Counted from the stretch's first letter, positions 41,601 through 49,803 are shown. The stretch: DNA of 64,000 nucleotides from Eubacteriales bacterium (GCA_030536515.1 JAUNPV010000003.1:1-64000); one strand, 5' to 3'. Numbers and translations are program-made. Notes: generated by a model not told the origin, from the letters alone.

Positions 41601-42215
41601 ATGAAAAACATTTTCCGTCCCGATTCGCCCCTGATGCTCACCATGACCCAGATTACCGACTGCATTTTCCTCAGCCTGTTCTGGATGCTGGGGTGCTTTC
41701 CGGTGGTGAGCGCCGGAGCCGCCACGGCGGCGCTGTACGATGCGGCCTTCCGGTGCTACCGCCGGGGGGAGAAGCACCCCTGGCAGCGGTTTTTCCACTG
41801 CTTCAGGCAGAATTTCCTGCCGGGGCTGCTGCCGACGGTGGTATTTCTGGCGGCGCTGGGGGCCATGGGCTTTGGGCTCATTCAGCTGTGGAACCGGGCG
41901 GTGTACGGGGAGATTTCCTGGATGCTGTTTTCCGGGGTGGCCTTTCTGGCCATGGCGGCGCTGGGGGTGCTGAGTGTGCTGTTTCCCCTGCTGTCCCGGT
42001 TTGAAAACAGCTTCGGCGGCCTTATGAAGAACACGGTGCTGCTGGCCCTGGCGAATCTGCCCAGGACCATGGTGCTGGGACTGCTGAACATGGTGACCAT
42101 CGGTCTGTGCCTTCGCTTCGTGTTCCCCCTGTTCTTCCTGCCCGCCCTCACCGCTTTGGTAAGCAGCCTGCTGCTGGAGCCAATGTTTCGGCCATTTATG
42201 CCGGAGGAGAAATGA
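41601..42215 (+). CDS. YesL-type (DUF624) membrane protein
   Basis: A 204-aa protein with four to five membrane helices. It starts at ATG 41601, with AAGGAGG 6-7 bases upstream. The N-terminal FRPDSPLMLTMTQITDCIFLSLFWMLGCFPVVSAGAA block is typical of DUF624/YesL proteins. These are found beside carbohydrate ABC importers and glycan-degrading enzymes in Firmicutes; their role is not known. Here it sits in the sialic-acid-like locus. Confidence 0.88.
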   Translation: MKNIFRPDSPLMLTMTQITDCIFLSLFWMLGCFPVVSAGAATAALYDAAFRCYRRGEKHPWQRFFHCFRQNFLPGLLPTVVFLAALGAMGFGLIQLWNRAVYGEISWMLFSGVAFLAMAALGVLSVLFPLLSRFENSFGGLMKNTVLLALANLPRTMVLGLLNMVTIGLCLRFVFPLFFLPALTALVSSLLLEPMFRPFMPEEK

Positions 42216-42492
42216 TTTCGTAGTGGCCCGCAACGCCCAAAACTATGTGATGTCATTGCGAGCCAGTGCTCACACTGGCGTGGCAATCCACATCCCCCTT
42301 CTGCTTGGTGCTATGCACCAAGCAGTTCATTTTTCCAAAGGAAAAATGAAAAAGAGAACGGATTGCAACAACCAGTCTGCGGACTGGTTTCGCAATGACA
42401 ATCTGTAGGGCCCCTCCCGCCGCCGTGGACTGCTCCACGGCGGATTTTTTACCCTTGCGGACAGCCGCAAGGGCTGTCCCTACGCAATGGAC
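42216..42492. repeat. F element and C unit
   Basis: An F element without nested insert (about 42249-42402; TGTCATTGCGAGCC to TTTCGCAATGACA; inner hairpin GCTTGGTG/CACCAAGC). It shows the uninterrupted AACCAGTCTGCGGACTGGTT arm. A GCCGTGGAC/TCCACGGC hairpin and a C unit (42457-42484) follow. Confidence 0.8.
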
Positions 42493-43149
42493 TCAGACCA
42501 ATTCCGGCACGGCCTTGGCCAGGGCTTCGGCCAGGGTTTTGTGGCCACGGTTGGTCAGGTGCATGAAGTCCACCCGGTTGAATTCGCAGCCCAGCTCCTG
42601 GGCATCCAGGAAGTGGACCCCCAGCAAGGCGCACTGCTCCTGATAATACTTCGCCAGCTCCCGGGACTTGGCCGGGCAGGTGACACCCATGGCGGCGCCG
42701 CCGGGGGCGGTGACCATGCCGTCGCCGATGTGGGGCGGGCAGATGACCAGGATGTTGGGCTTCCTGCCGCCCCAGCACTCGGTGGCCATGGCCTTCTTCA
42801 CCAGGCGGGCCATGCCGATGCCGATGCAGGCGGCGTTGGCGGCGAAGCGGTCCTTGGTGTCGTTGGTGCCCAGCATGATAATCAGCAGGTCCAGATACTC
42901 ATGGCTCATGAGCATGGGGGTGATGTACTCCAATGCGCTCATGCCCTCGTGGAGGGGGTCGGCAAATACGGTGGTCCGGCCGGACAGGCCCTCCTCGGTG
43001 ACGAGATAGTCGCTGCCCAGCAGGGTTTGCAGGCGCATGGTCCAGCGCTCGTCCTCGTTGAAGCGGATGCCGTGGTCGGCGCAGTCGGCGGGGTCGGCGC
43101 AGTAGCCGTGGGTGTTGGAATCGCCCAGGCAGAGGATGTGTTTTTTCAT
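42493..43149 (-). CDS. SGNH/GDSL-family hydrolase (probable carbohydrate esterase)
   Basis: A 218-aa protein without a signal peptide. Block I is GDSNTHGY (Ser10 region), followed by SGRTT, LGTNDTKDRF (block III) and DFMHLTNRGH (block V, catalytic Asp and His). ATG 43149 has GGAGCG upstream. In this setting it may remove O-acetyl groups from sialic acid or another sugar, analogous to NanS-type esterases, but the substrate cannot be read from the sequence. It is transcribed towards the YesL gene. Confidence 0.88.
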   Translation of the reverse strand: MKKHILCLGDSNTHGYCADPADCADHGIRFNEDERWTMRLQTLLGSDYLVTEEGLSGRTTVFADPLHEGMSALEYITPMLMSHEYLDLLIIMLGTNDTKDRFAANAACIGIGMARLVKKAMATECWGGRKPNILVICPPHIGDGMVTAPGGAAMGVTCPAKSRELAKYYQEQCALLGVHFLDAQELGCEFNRVDFMHLTNRGHKTLAEALAKAVPELV

Positions 43150-43272
43150 GGTTGTACGCTCCTTTATCATCAATCTATCTGTGTTAAGAATATCACGTTT
43201 TTGACCTCCGTCAAGTAGGCGGATTTACTTTCGTCAATATGCAATAAAACTGGGGTCCGGTTTTGTTGAATA

Positions 43273-43355
43273 TGGAAAACTTTTTCATTTTGGTGGGGTT
43301 TTGGAAAACTTTTTCGATAAATGGAGTTGACAAAGCATTCATAATCGTATAAACT
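43273..43355 (+). promoter_or_regulatory. Promoter and tandem operator-like repeats of the sugar ABC operon
   Basis: TTGACA (43327-43332) with TAAACT (43350-43355, 17-base spacer; TATAAA at 43348 is an alternative -10). Upstream are two exact copies of TGGAAAACTTTTTC (43273-43286 and 43302-43315), 29 bp apart, each an imperfect palindrome. The second continues AACTTTTTCGATAAAT, resembling 37745-37760 near the LacI-type gene. Confidence 0.65.
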
Positions 43356-43421
43356 GTAAATACGATGTATGAATTGCGGAAGCAATTCGTGCAAATATTA
43401 CAAATTCGAGGAGAAACGTTT

Positions 43422-44786
43422 ATGAAGAAGCTGATTGCACTTGCACTGGCTCTCGTCATGGTCCTGGGCCTCACCGCCTGCTCCGTGAAGACCGAGCCCG
43501 CACCCGCTCCCACCGAGGCTCCCGCTGCCACCGAGGCTCCCGCCGCTGAGGCCACCGAGCCCGCCGCTCCTGCTGCTGCCACCGAAATCACCCTGTGGGC
43601 CTACCCCGTCGGCGGCTGGGGCAACCAGGAGATTGTCACCAAGCTGATGGACGACTTCAAGGCCGCCACCGGCATCACCGTCAAGGTTGAGTACCTGACC
43701 TACCAGGACGGCGACGACAAGGTCAACACCGCCATCGAGGGCAACGCTGCTCCCGACCTGATTATGGAAGGACCCGAGCGTCTGGTTGCCAACTGGGGCG
43801 CCAAGGGCAAGATGGTCAACATCACTGACCTGTTCGACGACACCGACAAGGCTGAAATCAACCCCGCTGCTCTGGCTGCCTGCTTCGCAGACGATGCCAC
43901 CGCTTACGAGTACCCCATGTGCATGACCGCTCACTGCATGGCCATCAACAAGACCGTCTTTGAGGCTGCCGACGCTATGCAGTACATCGACGAGGCCACC
44001 CGCACCTGGACCACTGAGAACTTCTTCAAGGCTATGGACGCTGTCTATGCCTACACCAACAAGACCGTCGGTGTCGTCTTCTGCGGCGGCCAGGGCGGCG
44101 ACCAGGCCAACCGTGCTCTGATCAACAACCTGTACGGCGGCACCTTCGCCAAGGCTGACCACTCCGAGTACACCTGGACCGATGAGAACAACGTCAAGGC
44201 TCTGCAGGCTCTGCTGGACTGCAAGGCCATCAACTTCGACCCCGCTATCGTTGGCGGCGACGAGATTGCTCTGTTCTACAACGGCACCCTGAACATGGTC
44301 ACCTGCTGGAACATCGCTCAGCAGCTGAACCCCAACTCCGCTAACACCGGCGCTGCCAAGACCCTGAACGGCGACGACATCATGTTCCTGTCCTTCCCCT
44401 CTCAGAACGGCACCGATGCCAAGCTGCAGGGCGGTATCTGGGGCTTCGGTATCTTCGACAACGGCGACGCTGGCCGCATCGAGGCTGCCAAGACCTTCAT
44501 CAAGTACTTCTGCGACTCCGCTGCCACTGCTGACGCTGTCAAGGCTTCCAACTTCTTCGCTGTCCGTGACACCGCTGAGGGCGCTGACCTGAGCACCATC
44601 TGGGCTGACGACGAGATCATGAGCCAGTACACCGTCCTGATGCCTCTGCTGGGCGACTACTACCAGGTCACTCCCAACTGGGCTGAGGCTCGTACCGCTT
44701 GGTGGAATATGCTGCAGCAGGTTGGCGCTGGCCAGGACATCCCCGCTATGCTGGAGCAGTACTGCAACCAGGCTAACGGCAAGTAA
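43422..44786 (+). CDS. Sugar ABC transporter substrate-binding lipoprotein
   Basis: A 454-aa SBP_bac_1-type protein starting at ATG 43422 (GAGGAG upstream). The lipoprotein signal ends LGLTAC (Cys20). A low-complexity Pro/Ala/Thr/Glu linker (about 25-52) and the binding domain (ITLWAYPVGGWGNQEIV onward) follow. Codon use is strongly biased to GCT, GGT and CGT compared with neighbours, as in very highly expressed genes. It is followed by a terminator-like hairpin that would leave more binding-protein mRNA than permease mRNA. The ligand is probably a sialic acid or related glycan sugar, judged by neighbours. Confidence 0.92.
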   Translation: MKKLIALALALVMVLGLTACSVKTEPAPAPTEAPAATEAPAAEATEPAAPAAATEITLWAYPVGGWGNQEIVTKLMDDFKAATGITVKVEYLTYQDGDDKVNTAIEGNAAPDLIMEGPERLVANWGAKGKMVNITDLFDDTDKAEINPAALAACFADDATAYEYPMCMTAHCMAINKTVFEAADAMQYIDEATRTWTTENFFKAMDAVYAYTNKTVGVVFCGGQGGDQANRALINNLYGGTFAKADHSEYTWTDENNVKALQALLDCKAINFDPAIVGGDEIALFYNGTLNMVTCWNIAQQLNPNSANTGAAKTLNGDDIMFLSFPSQNGTDAKLQGGIWGFGIFDNGDAGRIEAAKTFIKYFCDSAATADAVKASNFFAVRDTAEGADLSTIWADDEIMSQYTVLMPLLGDYYQVTPNWAEARTAWWNMLQQVGAGQDIPAMLEQYCNQANGK

Positions 44787-44820
44787 ATCTACCTCTTAGA
44801 CTGAATAGTTCTGACAAAGA

Positions 44821-44853
44821 GGCCCTTCCCTCCGGGTGAGGGGAGGGCCTTTT
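44821..44853 (+). terminator. Internal attenuating terminator
   Basis: Stem GGCCCTTCCCTC/GAGGGGAGGGCC and TTTT, between the binding-protein gene and the permease genes. Partial read-through would explain differential expression. Confidence 0.8.
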
Positions 44854-45000
44854 GATTACGGTAAACCCCCTTTGGGGGCTTTTGCGCCGCCTGGGGGAGC
44901 CCCCTCCCCAGGGCGGAAAAAGGCCCTTTTTCGGGTATACATAGACCGTTTGGACCCCCGCCTCTGCGGCCCCCGCGCTTCATTTGAAAGGAGGATACCC

Positions 45001-45909
45001 TTGGCAAACAAGAAAATTTCCGTCAGCACCAAGACCCGGCGGCTCATGATTCATGAGACCGTCACGTCCTACCTGTTCCTGCTGCCCTTCCTGGCGTTCT
45101 TCGTGATGTTTGTGGTGTACCCCATGTTCATGTGCCTGTACACCAGCTTCTTCGACGCCACCATGGGCCGGGACGACATCTTCGTCGGCTTCGCCAACTA
45201 TTCCACCCTCTTCCAGGATAAGGTGTTCTGGCAGGGCCTGTGGAACACCCTGATTATCGTGCTGGTGTCCGTGCCTGTCACCTGCGCCTTCTCCCTGTGG
45301 GTGGCATCCGTCATCAGCAAGATGCCTGTGGCCGCCACCTCCGCCTTCCGCTGCATCTTCTACCTGCCTGTGGTCACCGGCTCCGTGGCCGTCACCATGG
45401 TCTGGAAGTGGATGTTCAACAACTACTACGGCATTTTCAACTACATCGGCACCCAGACCGGCCTGCTGGACCAGAACATCAACTGGCTGGGCGACCCCAA
45501 GTACGCTCTGGGCTGCATCATTCTGATTCTGCTGACCACCTCCGTGGGCCAGCCCATCGTGCTGTACGTGTCGGCTCTCGACAACGTGGACAAGTCCCTG
45601 GTGGAGGCCGCCGAAGTGGACGGCGCCACCGCCATGCAGGCCTTCTGGAAGATCAAGTGGCCCCAGATGATGCCCACTACCCTGTACATCCTGGTTATCA
45701 CCACCATCAACTCCTTCCAGTGCTTCGCTCTGATTCAGCTGCTGACCCAGGGCGGTCCCAGCAACTCCACCATGACCATCATGTACTACATCTACTACAA
45801 CGCCTTCAAGCTGTACAAGTACGGCTACGGCAACGCCATGGGTGTGGTGCTGGCTCTGATTATTGCGCTGCTGTCTGCGGTCCAGTTCAAGCTGGGCCAG
45901 GAAAAATAA
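45001..45909 (+). CDS. Sugar ABC transporter permease, MalF/UgpA type
   Basis: A 302-aa permease. A TTG start at 45001 is chosen because AAAGGAGGATACCC gives ideal spacing; no ATG exists nearby in frame. Six membrane segments are visible. The EAA loop is EAAEVDGATAMQAFWKIKWPQM (about 200-221). It pairs with the next gene to form the channel of a CUT1-type sugar importer. No ATPase gene is present in the operon, so a shared MsiK-like ATPase elsewhere is expected. Confidence 0.93.
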   Translation: MANKKISVSTKTRRLMIHETVTSYLFLLPFLAFFVMFVVYPMFMCLYTSFFDATMGRDDIFVGFANYSTLFQDKVFWQGLWNTLIIVLVSVPVTCAFSLWVASVISKMPVAATSAFRCIFYLPVVTGSVAVTMVWKWMFNNYYGIFNYIGTQTGLLDQNINWLGDPKYALGCIILILLTTSVGQPIVLYVSALDNVDKSLVEAAEVDGATAMQAFWKIKWPQMMPTTLYILVITTINSFQCFALIQLLTQGGPSNSTMTIMYYIYYNAFKLYKYGYGNAMGVVLALIIALLSAVQFKLGQEK

Positions 45910-45924
45910 GAAGGGGGTGCAGTT

Positions 45925-46842
45925 ATGAACAACATTGATAAGAACGCTCAGAAGCAGAGAGTCTACTACATCATTTCCTGCATCCTGGTGGGTGTGGTGG
46001 CCTTCACCTTCGCCTTCCCCCTGTACTGGATTATCACAGGCGCCTTCAAGACCGGTGCGGAAATCAACTCCGCCACCCCCGTCTGGTTCCCCTCTGAGTG
46101 GGACCTGGGCAACTTCCAGCGGCTGATGACCAAGCGGTCTGCGCCGATTTTCGACATGACCCTGAACCTGTTCGGCACCAAGATGATTATTGAGGGTCCC
46201 GTCATGCCCGCCGCCCTGCGCTGGCTGCTGAACACCGTGTTCATGTCCGTCACCTCCATGCTGCTGACCTGCCTGACCGCCGCCATGGCCGGCTACGTGC
46301 TGGCAAAGAAGCGGTTCTGGGGCAAGGGCATCATCTTCTCCCTGGTGGTCTGCGCCATGGCTCTGCCCAAGCAGGTCATCCTGATTCCCCTGGTCCGGGA
46401 GATGTCCGCCCTGAACCTGTACGACAACATCTGGGCCGTTATCATCCCCATCGTGGGCTGGCCCTTCGGCGTGTTCCTGCTGAAGCAGTTTGCCGAGGGC
46501 ATTCCCACGGAAATGGTGGAGGCCTGCCGCATCGACGGTGCCAACGAATGGCGGACCTTCACCGATGTGATGTTCCCCATGATTAAGCCCGGCGTGGGTG
46601 CCTGCGCCATCTTCACCTTCATCAACTCCTGGAACGATTACTTCATGCAGCTGATTATGCTGGTGTCCAACAAGAATCTGACGATTTCTCTTGGTATCGC
46701 CACCATGCAGGCGGAGAGCTCCACGGACTACGGCCTGCTGATGGCCGGCTCCGCCCTGGCCTCCGTGCCTATCATCATCGTGTTCCTGATTTTCCAGAAG
46801 TACTTCACCAAGGGCATCACCATGGGTGCCGTGAAGGGTTGA
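45925..46842 (+). CDS. Sugar ABC transporter permease, MalG/UgpE type
   Basis: A 305-aa permease with six membrane segments. The EAA loop is EACRIDGANEWRTFTDVMFPMIKP (about 196-219). AAGGGGGTG lies before the ATG, 16 bases after the first permease gene. The loop between segments 1 and 2 is long and contains a slightly unusual insertion (RLMTKRSAPIFDMTLNLFGTKM), seen in some CUT1 permeases of gut Firmicutes. Confidence 0.93.
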   Translation: MNNIDKNAQKQRVYYIISCILVGVVAFTFAFPLYWIITGAFKTGAEINSATPVWFPSEWDLGNFQRLMTKRSAPIFDMTLNLFGTKMIIEGPVMPAALRWLLNTVFMSVTSMLLTCLTAAMAGYVLAKKRFWGKGIIFSLVVCAMALPKQVILIPLVREMSALNLYDNIWAVIIPIVGWPFGVFLLKQFAEGIPTEMVEACRIDGANEWRTFTDVMFPMIKPGVGACAIFTFINSWNDYFMQLIMLVSNKNLTISLGIATMQAESSTDYGLLMAGSALASVPIIIVFLIFQKYFTKGITMGAVKG

Positions 46843-47139
46843 TTGTTCACACAATCCCGTAGGGAACGGATTTATCCGTTCCGCTTCAGACGTATTATTC
46901 CGCACAATCCGTAGGGCGGCCTGGACACTATGGTATGATTGCCACCGGCAATCATGTTGGATTTTGCTGTGCTGCGCACAGCACCACCTCAGGCCGCCAT
47001 GCACCAAACAATTCCTCACTGCATAACTGTGCGCATCCAGCCCCGACCCGCTGCGTCTGCTGCTCATAATGGGCGACGGTGCGGCGGCCTGGGGGCAGGC
47101 CGCCCTACAGTGTGCAATGCCAACTAAGGAGATTTACAA
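46843..47139. repeat. A unit and E unit with nested G element
   Basis: An A unit (46858-46882), an E unit split by G copy 9 (46912 onward), and a reverse E unit ending at 47106. These lie between the permease gene and the NanA-type gene, so they are probably within the operon mRNA. Confidence 0.75.
46924..46987. repeat. G element copy 9, in the loop of an E hairpin
   Basis: ACACTATGGT, hairpin ATGATTGCCaccGGCAATCAT, ATTTTGCTGTGCTGCGCACAGCACC. It separates GTAGGGCGGCCT from CAGGCCGCC, the two arms of an E unit. The CTGTGCTGCGCACAGC palindrome is a third version of the second hairpin. Confidence 0.75.
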
Positions 47140-48048
47140 ATGACTGACATTACCAAATACCAGGGGATTATCCCCGCATTCTATGCCTGCTACGACGAAA
47201 AGGGCAACATTTCCCCCGAGGGTGTCCGTGCCCTGACCAAGTATTACATCGCCAAGGGCGTCAAGGGCCTGTACGTGGGCGGCTCCTCCGGCGAGTGCAT
47301 CTACCAGAGCGTGGCCGACCGGAAGCTGGTGCTGGAGCACGTCATGGCCGAGGCCAAGGGCAAGCTCACCATCATCGCTCACGTGGCCTGCAACAACACC
47401 GCCGACTCCCAGGAGCTGGCTGCTCATGCAGAAAGCCTGGGCGTGGACGCCATCGCCTCCATCCCCCCCATTTACTTCAAGCTGCCTCCCTATGCCATCG
47501 CCAAGTATTGGAATGACATGAGCGCCGCCGCCCCCAACACCGATTTCATCATCTACAACATCCCCCAGCTGGCCGGTGTGTCCCTGTCCGTGCCTCTGCT
47601 GAAGGAAATGCTGAAGAACCCCAAGGTCATCGGTGTCAAGAACTCCTCCATGCCCACTCAGGACATCCAGATGTGGCGTGACGAGGGGGCTATCGTGTTC
47701 AACGGCCCCGACGAGCAGCTGATTTCCGGCCTGGTCATGGGCGCAACCGGCGGCATCGGCGGCACCTACGGCGCTATGCCCGAGCTGTATGTGGAGCTGT
47801 TCAACTGCGTCAAGTCCGGCAAGCTGGACAAGGCTCTGGAAATCCAGAACGAGTGCTGCCGCATCATCTACAAGATGTGCTCCGCCCACGGCAATATGTA
47901 CGCTGTGATTAAGGAGATTCTCCGCCGGAAGGACGGCGTGGACTGCGGCTCCGTCCGGGCCCCCCTGGCCGAGCTGATTGACAGCGACTACGCCATCGTC
48001 GACGAGTCCGTGGCCATGATTCAGGCCGCTACCAAGAAGTACTGCTAA
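47140..48048 (+). CDS. N-acetylneuraminate lyase-like (DapA/NanA family) aldolase
   Basis: A 302-aa TIM-barrel class I aldolase. GGSSGECIYQS (about 47-57) matches the GxSGE loop of sialic acid lyases. YNIPQLAGV (about 136) with catalytic Tyr, and the Schiff-base Lys in VIGVKNSS (about 165), also fit. It most likely splits N-acetylneuraminate into N-acetylmannosamine and pyruvate. GGAG lies before the ATG. The preceding importer genes and following ROK gene support a sialic acid pathway. The family also includes other 2-keto-acid aldolases, so the substrate is not certain. Confidence 0.88.
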   Translation: MTDITKYQGIIPAFYACYDEKGNISPEGVRALTKYYIAKGVKGLYVGGSSGECIYQSVADRKLVLEHVMAEAKGKLTIIAHVACNNTADSQELAAHAESLGVDAIASIPPIYFKLPPYAIAKYWNDMSAAAPNTDFIIYNIPQLAGVSLSVPLLKEMLKNPKVIGVKNSSMPTQDIQMWRDEGAIVFNGPDEQLISGLVMGATGGIGGTYGAMPELYVELFNCVKSGKLDKALEIQNECCRIIYKMCSAHGNMYAVIKEILRRKDGVDCGSVRAPLAELIDSDYAIVDESVAMIQAATKKYC

Positions 48049-48058
48049 TCAAAGGAAA

Positions 48059-48081
48059 GGCCGCCGCCCGGCGGCCTTTTT
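48059..48081 (+). terminator. Terminator after the NanA-type gene
   Basis: Stem GGCCGCC/GGCGGCC, 4-base loop, TTTTT. Confidence 0.9.
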
Positions 48082-48148
48082 GGCAATTATCCCACCCTGC
48101 GTAGTCAAACAGTGCAAATGCACTGTTTGACAATTCGGCTGTCCAAAA

Positions 48149-48173
48149 CGGAACGGATAAATCCGTTCCCTAC
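48149..48173. repeat. A unit
   Basis: GGAACGGATAAATCCGTTCC followed by CTAC, preceded by a GTCAAACAGTG/CACTGTTTGAC hairpin (about 48106-48132). Confidence 0.8.
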
Positions 48174-48213
48174 GGCTGCTGTGAAATATGCAAATCCCAG
48201 CGTCAATCTGCTA

Positions 48214-48241
48214 TTGCGTCCCCTGAAATCTGTGATATAAT
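48214..48241 (+). promoter_or_regulatory. Promoter of the ROK gene
   Basis: TTGCGT (48214-48219) and TATAAT (48236-48241), 16-base spacer. Confidence 0.6.
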
Positions 48242-48276
48242 AATCTTGTATTAAAAAACCAGAGGAGGAATTTTCC

Positions 48277-49656
48277 ATGCAGTATTTAGGCATTGAATAC
48301 CAGATGAAGCACGCCCCCAAGCTGGACCCCCAGTTCATTCCCTTTGGTGTCTGGCGCACCGCTTACCTGAAGGACGCCAAAAAGCCCATTGCCATCGCCG
48401 TCGAGCGTGACAAAGGCCGCATTTCCGTCCACCACACCTGCATCCACGGCACCCCCGAAATGGCCCAGGCCGACTATCGCTATGTGGAGCGCTACGTCAA
48501 GTTCCTGCTCTGGTCCACCGGCGGCTTCCGGGTGTACATCTGCGGCTGCTCCGGCCTGGCCCAGCAGCTGAAGGCCGCCTACACCCCCGAGGGCGAGCGC
48601 CACTTTGACTTCACCTTCGTCAACCAGCTCTACGAGCGGGACCTGGAGATTCTGGACCTGCCTCTGGAAGCCTGCCCCGCCTCCAACGAGGTGGCCGAGC
48701 CCATGGGCGGCAACATGGACGGCTGCCGCATCGGCTTTGACGCAGGCGGCTCCGACCGGAAGGTCTCCGCTGTCATCGACGGCGAGTGCGTCTACTCCGA
48801 GGAAGTCATCTGGTTCCCCAAGCTCCAGGAGGACCCCGACTACCACTTTAACCACATTGTGGAGGCCTTCAAGACCGCCGCTTCCAAGATGCCCCGGGTG
48901 GATGCCATCGGCGTTTCCTCCGCCGGTACCTTCATCGGCAACGCCCCCATGGTGGCCTCCCTGTTCATCAAGGTCCCCCGGTCCAACTGGGACAAGGTCA
49001 AGACCATCTACGACCGTGCCGCCGCCGAAATCGGTGACGTGCCCATCGTGGTGGCCAATGACGGCGACGTGTCGGCCCTGGCCGGTGCCATGGGCCTGGG
49101 CGTGGGCAACATCATGGGCATCGCCATGGGCACCTCCGAGGCCGTGGGCTATGTGGACCACAACGGCAACGTGCTGGGCTGGATTAACGAGCTGGCCTTC
49201 GCCCCTGTGGACCTGAACAAGGATGCCATGCAGGACGAGTGGTCCACCGACTTTGGCGTAGGCTGCAAGTACTTCTCCCAGGATGCCGTCATCAAGCTGG
49301 CTCCCGTGGCCGGCATCCAGCTGGACGAAAGCCTGTCTCCTGCTGAGAAGCTGAAGGTGGTTCAGGGCCTGATGAACGACGACGACCCCAGAGCTGTGGC
49401 TATCTTCGAGACCATCGGCGCATATCTTGCCTACACCACCGTGCTGTACTCCCAGTTCTACGACATCGAGCACATGATGATGATGGGCCGGGTCATGTCC
49501 GGCAAGGGCGGCGACACCATCCTGCGGGTGTGCAACGAAATCCTACGGGACGAGTACCCGGAGCTGGCCGCCAAGTGCGAGGTCAACCTCCCCGACGAAA
49601 AGACCCGCCGCGTCGGCCAGTCCGTGGCCGCCGCCTCCCTGCCCAAGCTCAAGTAA
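48277..49656 (+). CDS. ROK-family protein with extra N-terminal domain, probable amino-sugar kinase
   Basis: A 459-aa protein, longer than usual ROK kinases (about 300 aa). An N-terminal domain (about 1-145) of unknown function precedes a ROK-like ATPase region. That region has GFDAGGSDRKVS (phosphate loop, about 151-162), GVSSAGTF (about 209) and VVANDGDVSALAG (about 257). The zinc motif CxCGxxGCxE, usual in ROK kinases, is not present; the corresponding stretch has only GVGCKY. It may phosphorylate N-acetylmannosamine made by the upstream lyase, or be a regulatory or inactive relative. AGGAGG precedes the ATG. Confidence 0.78.
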   Translation: MQYLGIEYQMKHAPKLDPQFIPFGVWRTAYLKDAKKPIAIAVERDKGRISVHHTCIHGTPEMAQADYRYVERYVKFLLWSTGGFRVYICGCSGLAQQLKAAYTPEGERHFDFTFVNQLYERDLEILDLPLEACPASNEVAEPMGGNMDGCRIGFDAGGSDRKVSAVIDGECVYSEEVIWFPKLQEDPDYHFNHIVEAFKTAASKMPRVDAIGVSSAGTFIGNAPMVASLFIKVPRSNWDKVKTIYDRAAAEIGDVPIVVANDGDVSALAGAMGLGVGNIMGIAMGTSEAVGYVDHNGNVLGWINELAFAPVDLNKDAMQDEWSTDFGVGCKYFSQDAVIKLAPVAGIQLDESLSPAEKLKVVQGLMNDDDPRAVAIFETIGAYLAYTTVLYSQFYDIEHMMMMGRVMSGKGGDTILRVCNEILRDEYPELAAKCEVNLPDEKTRRVGQSVAAASLPKLK

Positions 49657-49671
49657 GACGATTTCAGTTGA

Positions 49672-49700
49672 CCGCCCCGGCACAGCCGGGGCGGTTTTTT
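49672..49700 (+). terminator. Terminator of the ROK gene
   Basis: Stem CCGCCCCGGC/GCCGGGGCGG with a short loop and six T. Confidence 0.93.
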
Positions 49701-49712
49701 ACATTTCCCCAC

Positions 49713-49739
49713 GGCGGCCTGAGGGCAGGCCGCCCTACA
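49713..49739. repeat. E unit
   Basis: GGCGGCCTGAGGGCAGGCCGC then CCTAC, between two convergent terminators. Confidence 0.75.
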
Positions 49740-49759
49740 GTGGGAGCGTAGCTGTAACT

Positions 49760-49796
49760 AAAACGGCCCCATTCTCTTTGAGAATGGGACCGTTTC
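49760..49796 (-). terminator. Terminator of the malQ operon
   Basis: Long stem AAACGGTCCCATTCTC/GAGAATGGGGCCGTTT on the minus strand, with a short T tract. It could also act on the plus strand. Confidence 0.8.
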
Positions 49797-49803
49797 TGCT
49801 TTT

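Noticed and set aside
43273-43315. TGGAAAACTTTTTC repeats as CcpA cre sites
   Set aside because: They lack the central CG and correct spacing of the cre consensus; a LacI- or RpiR-type operator fits better.
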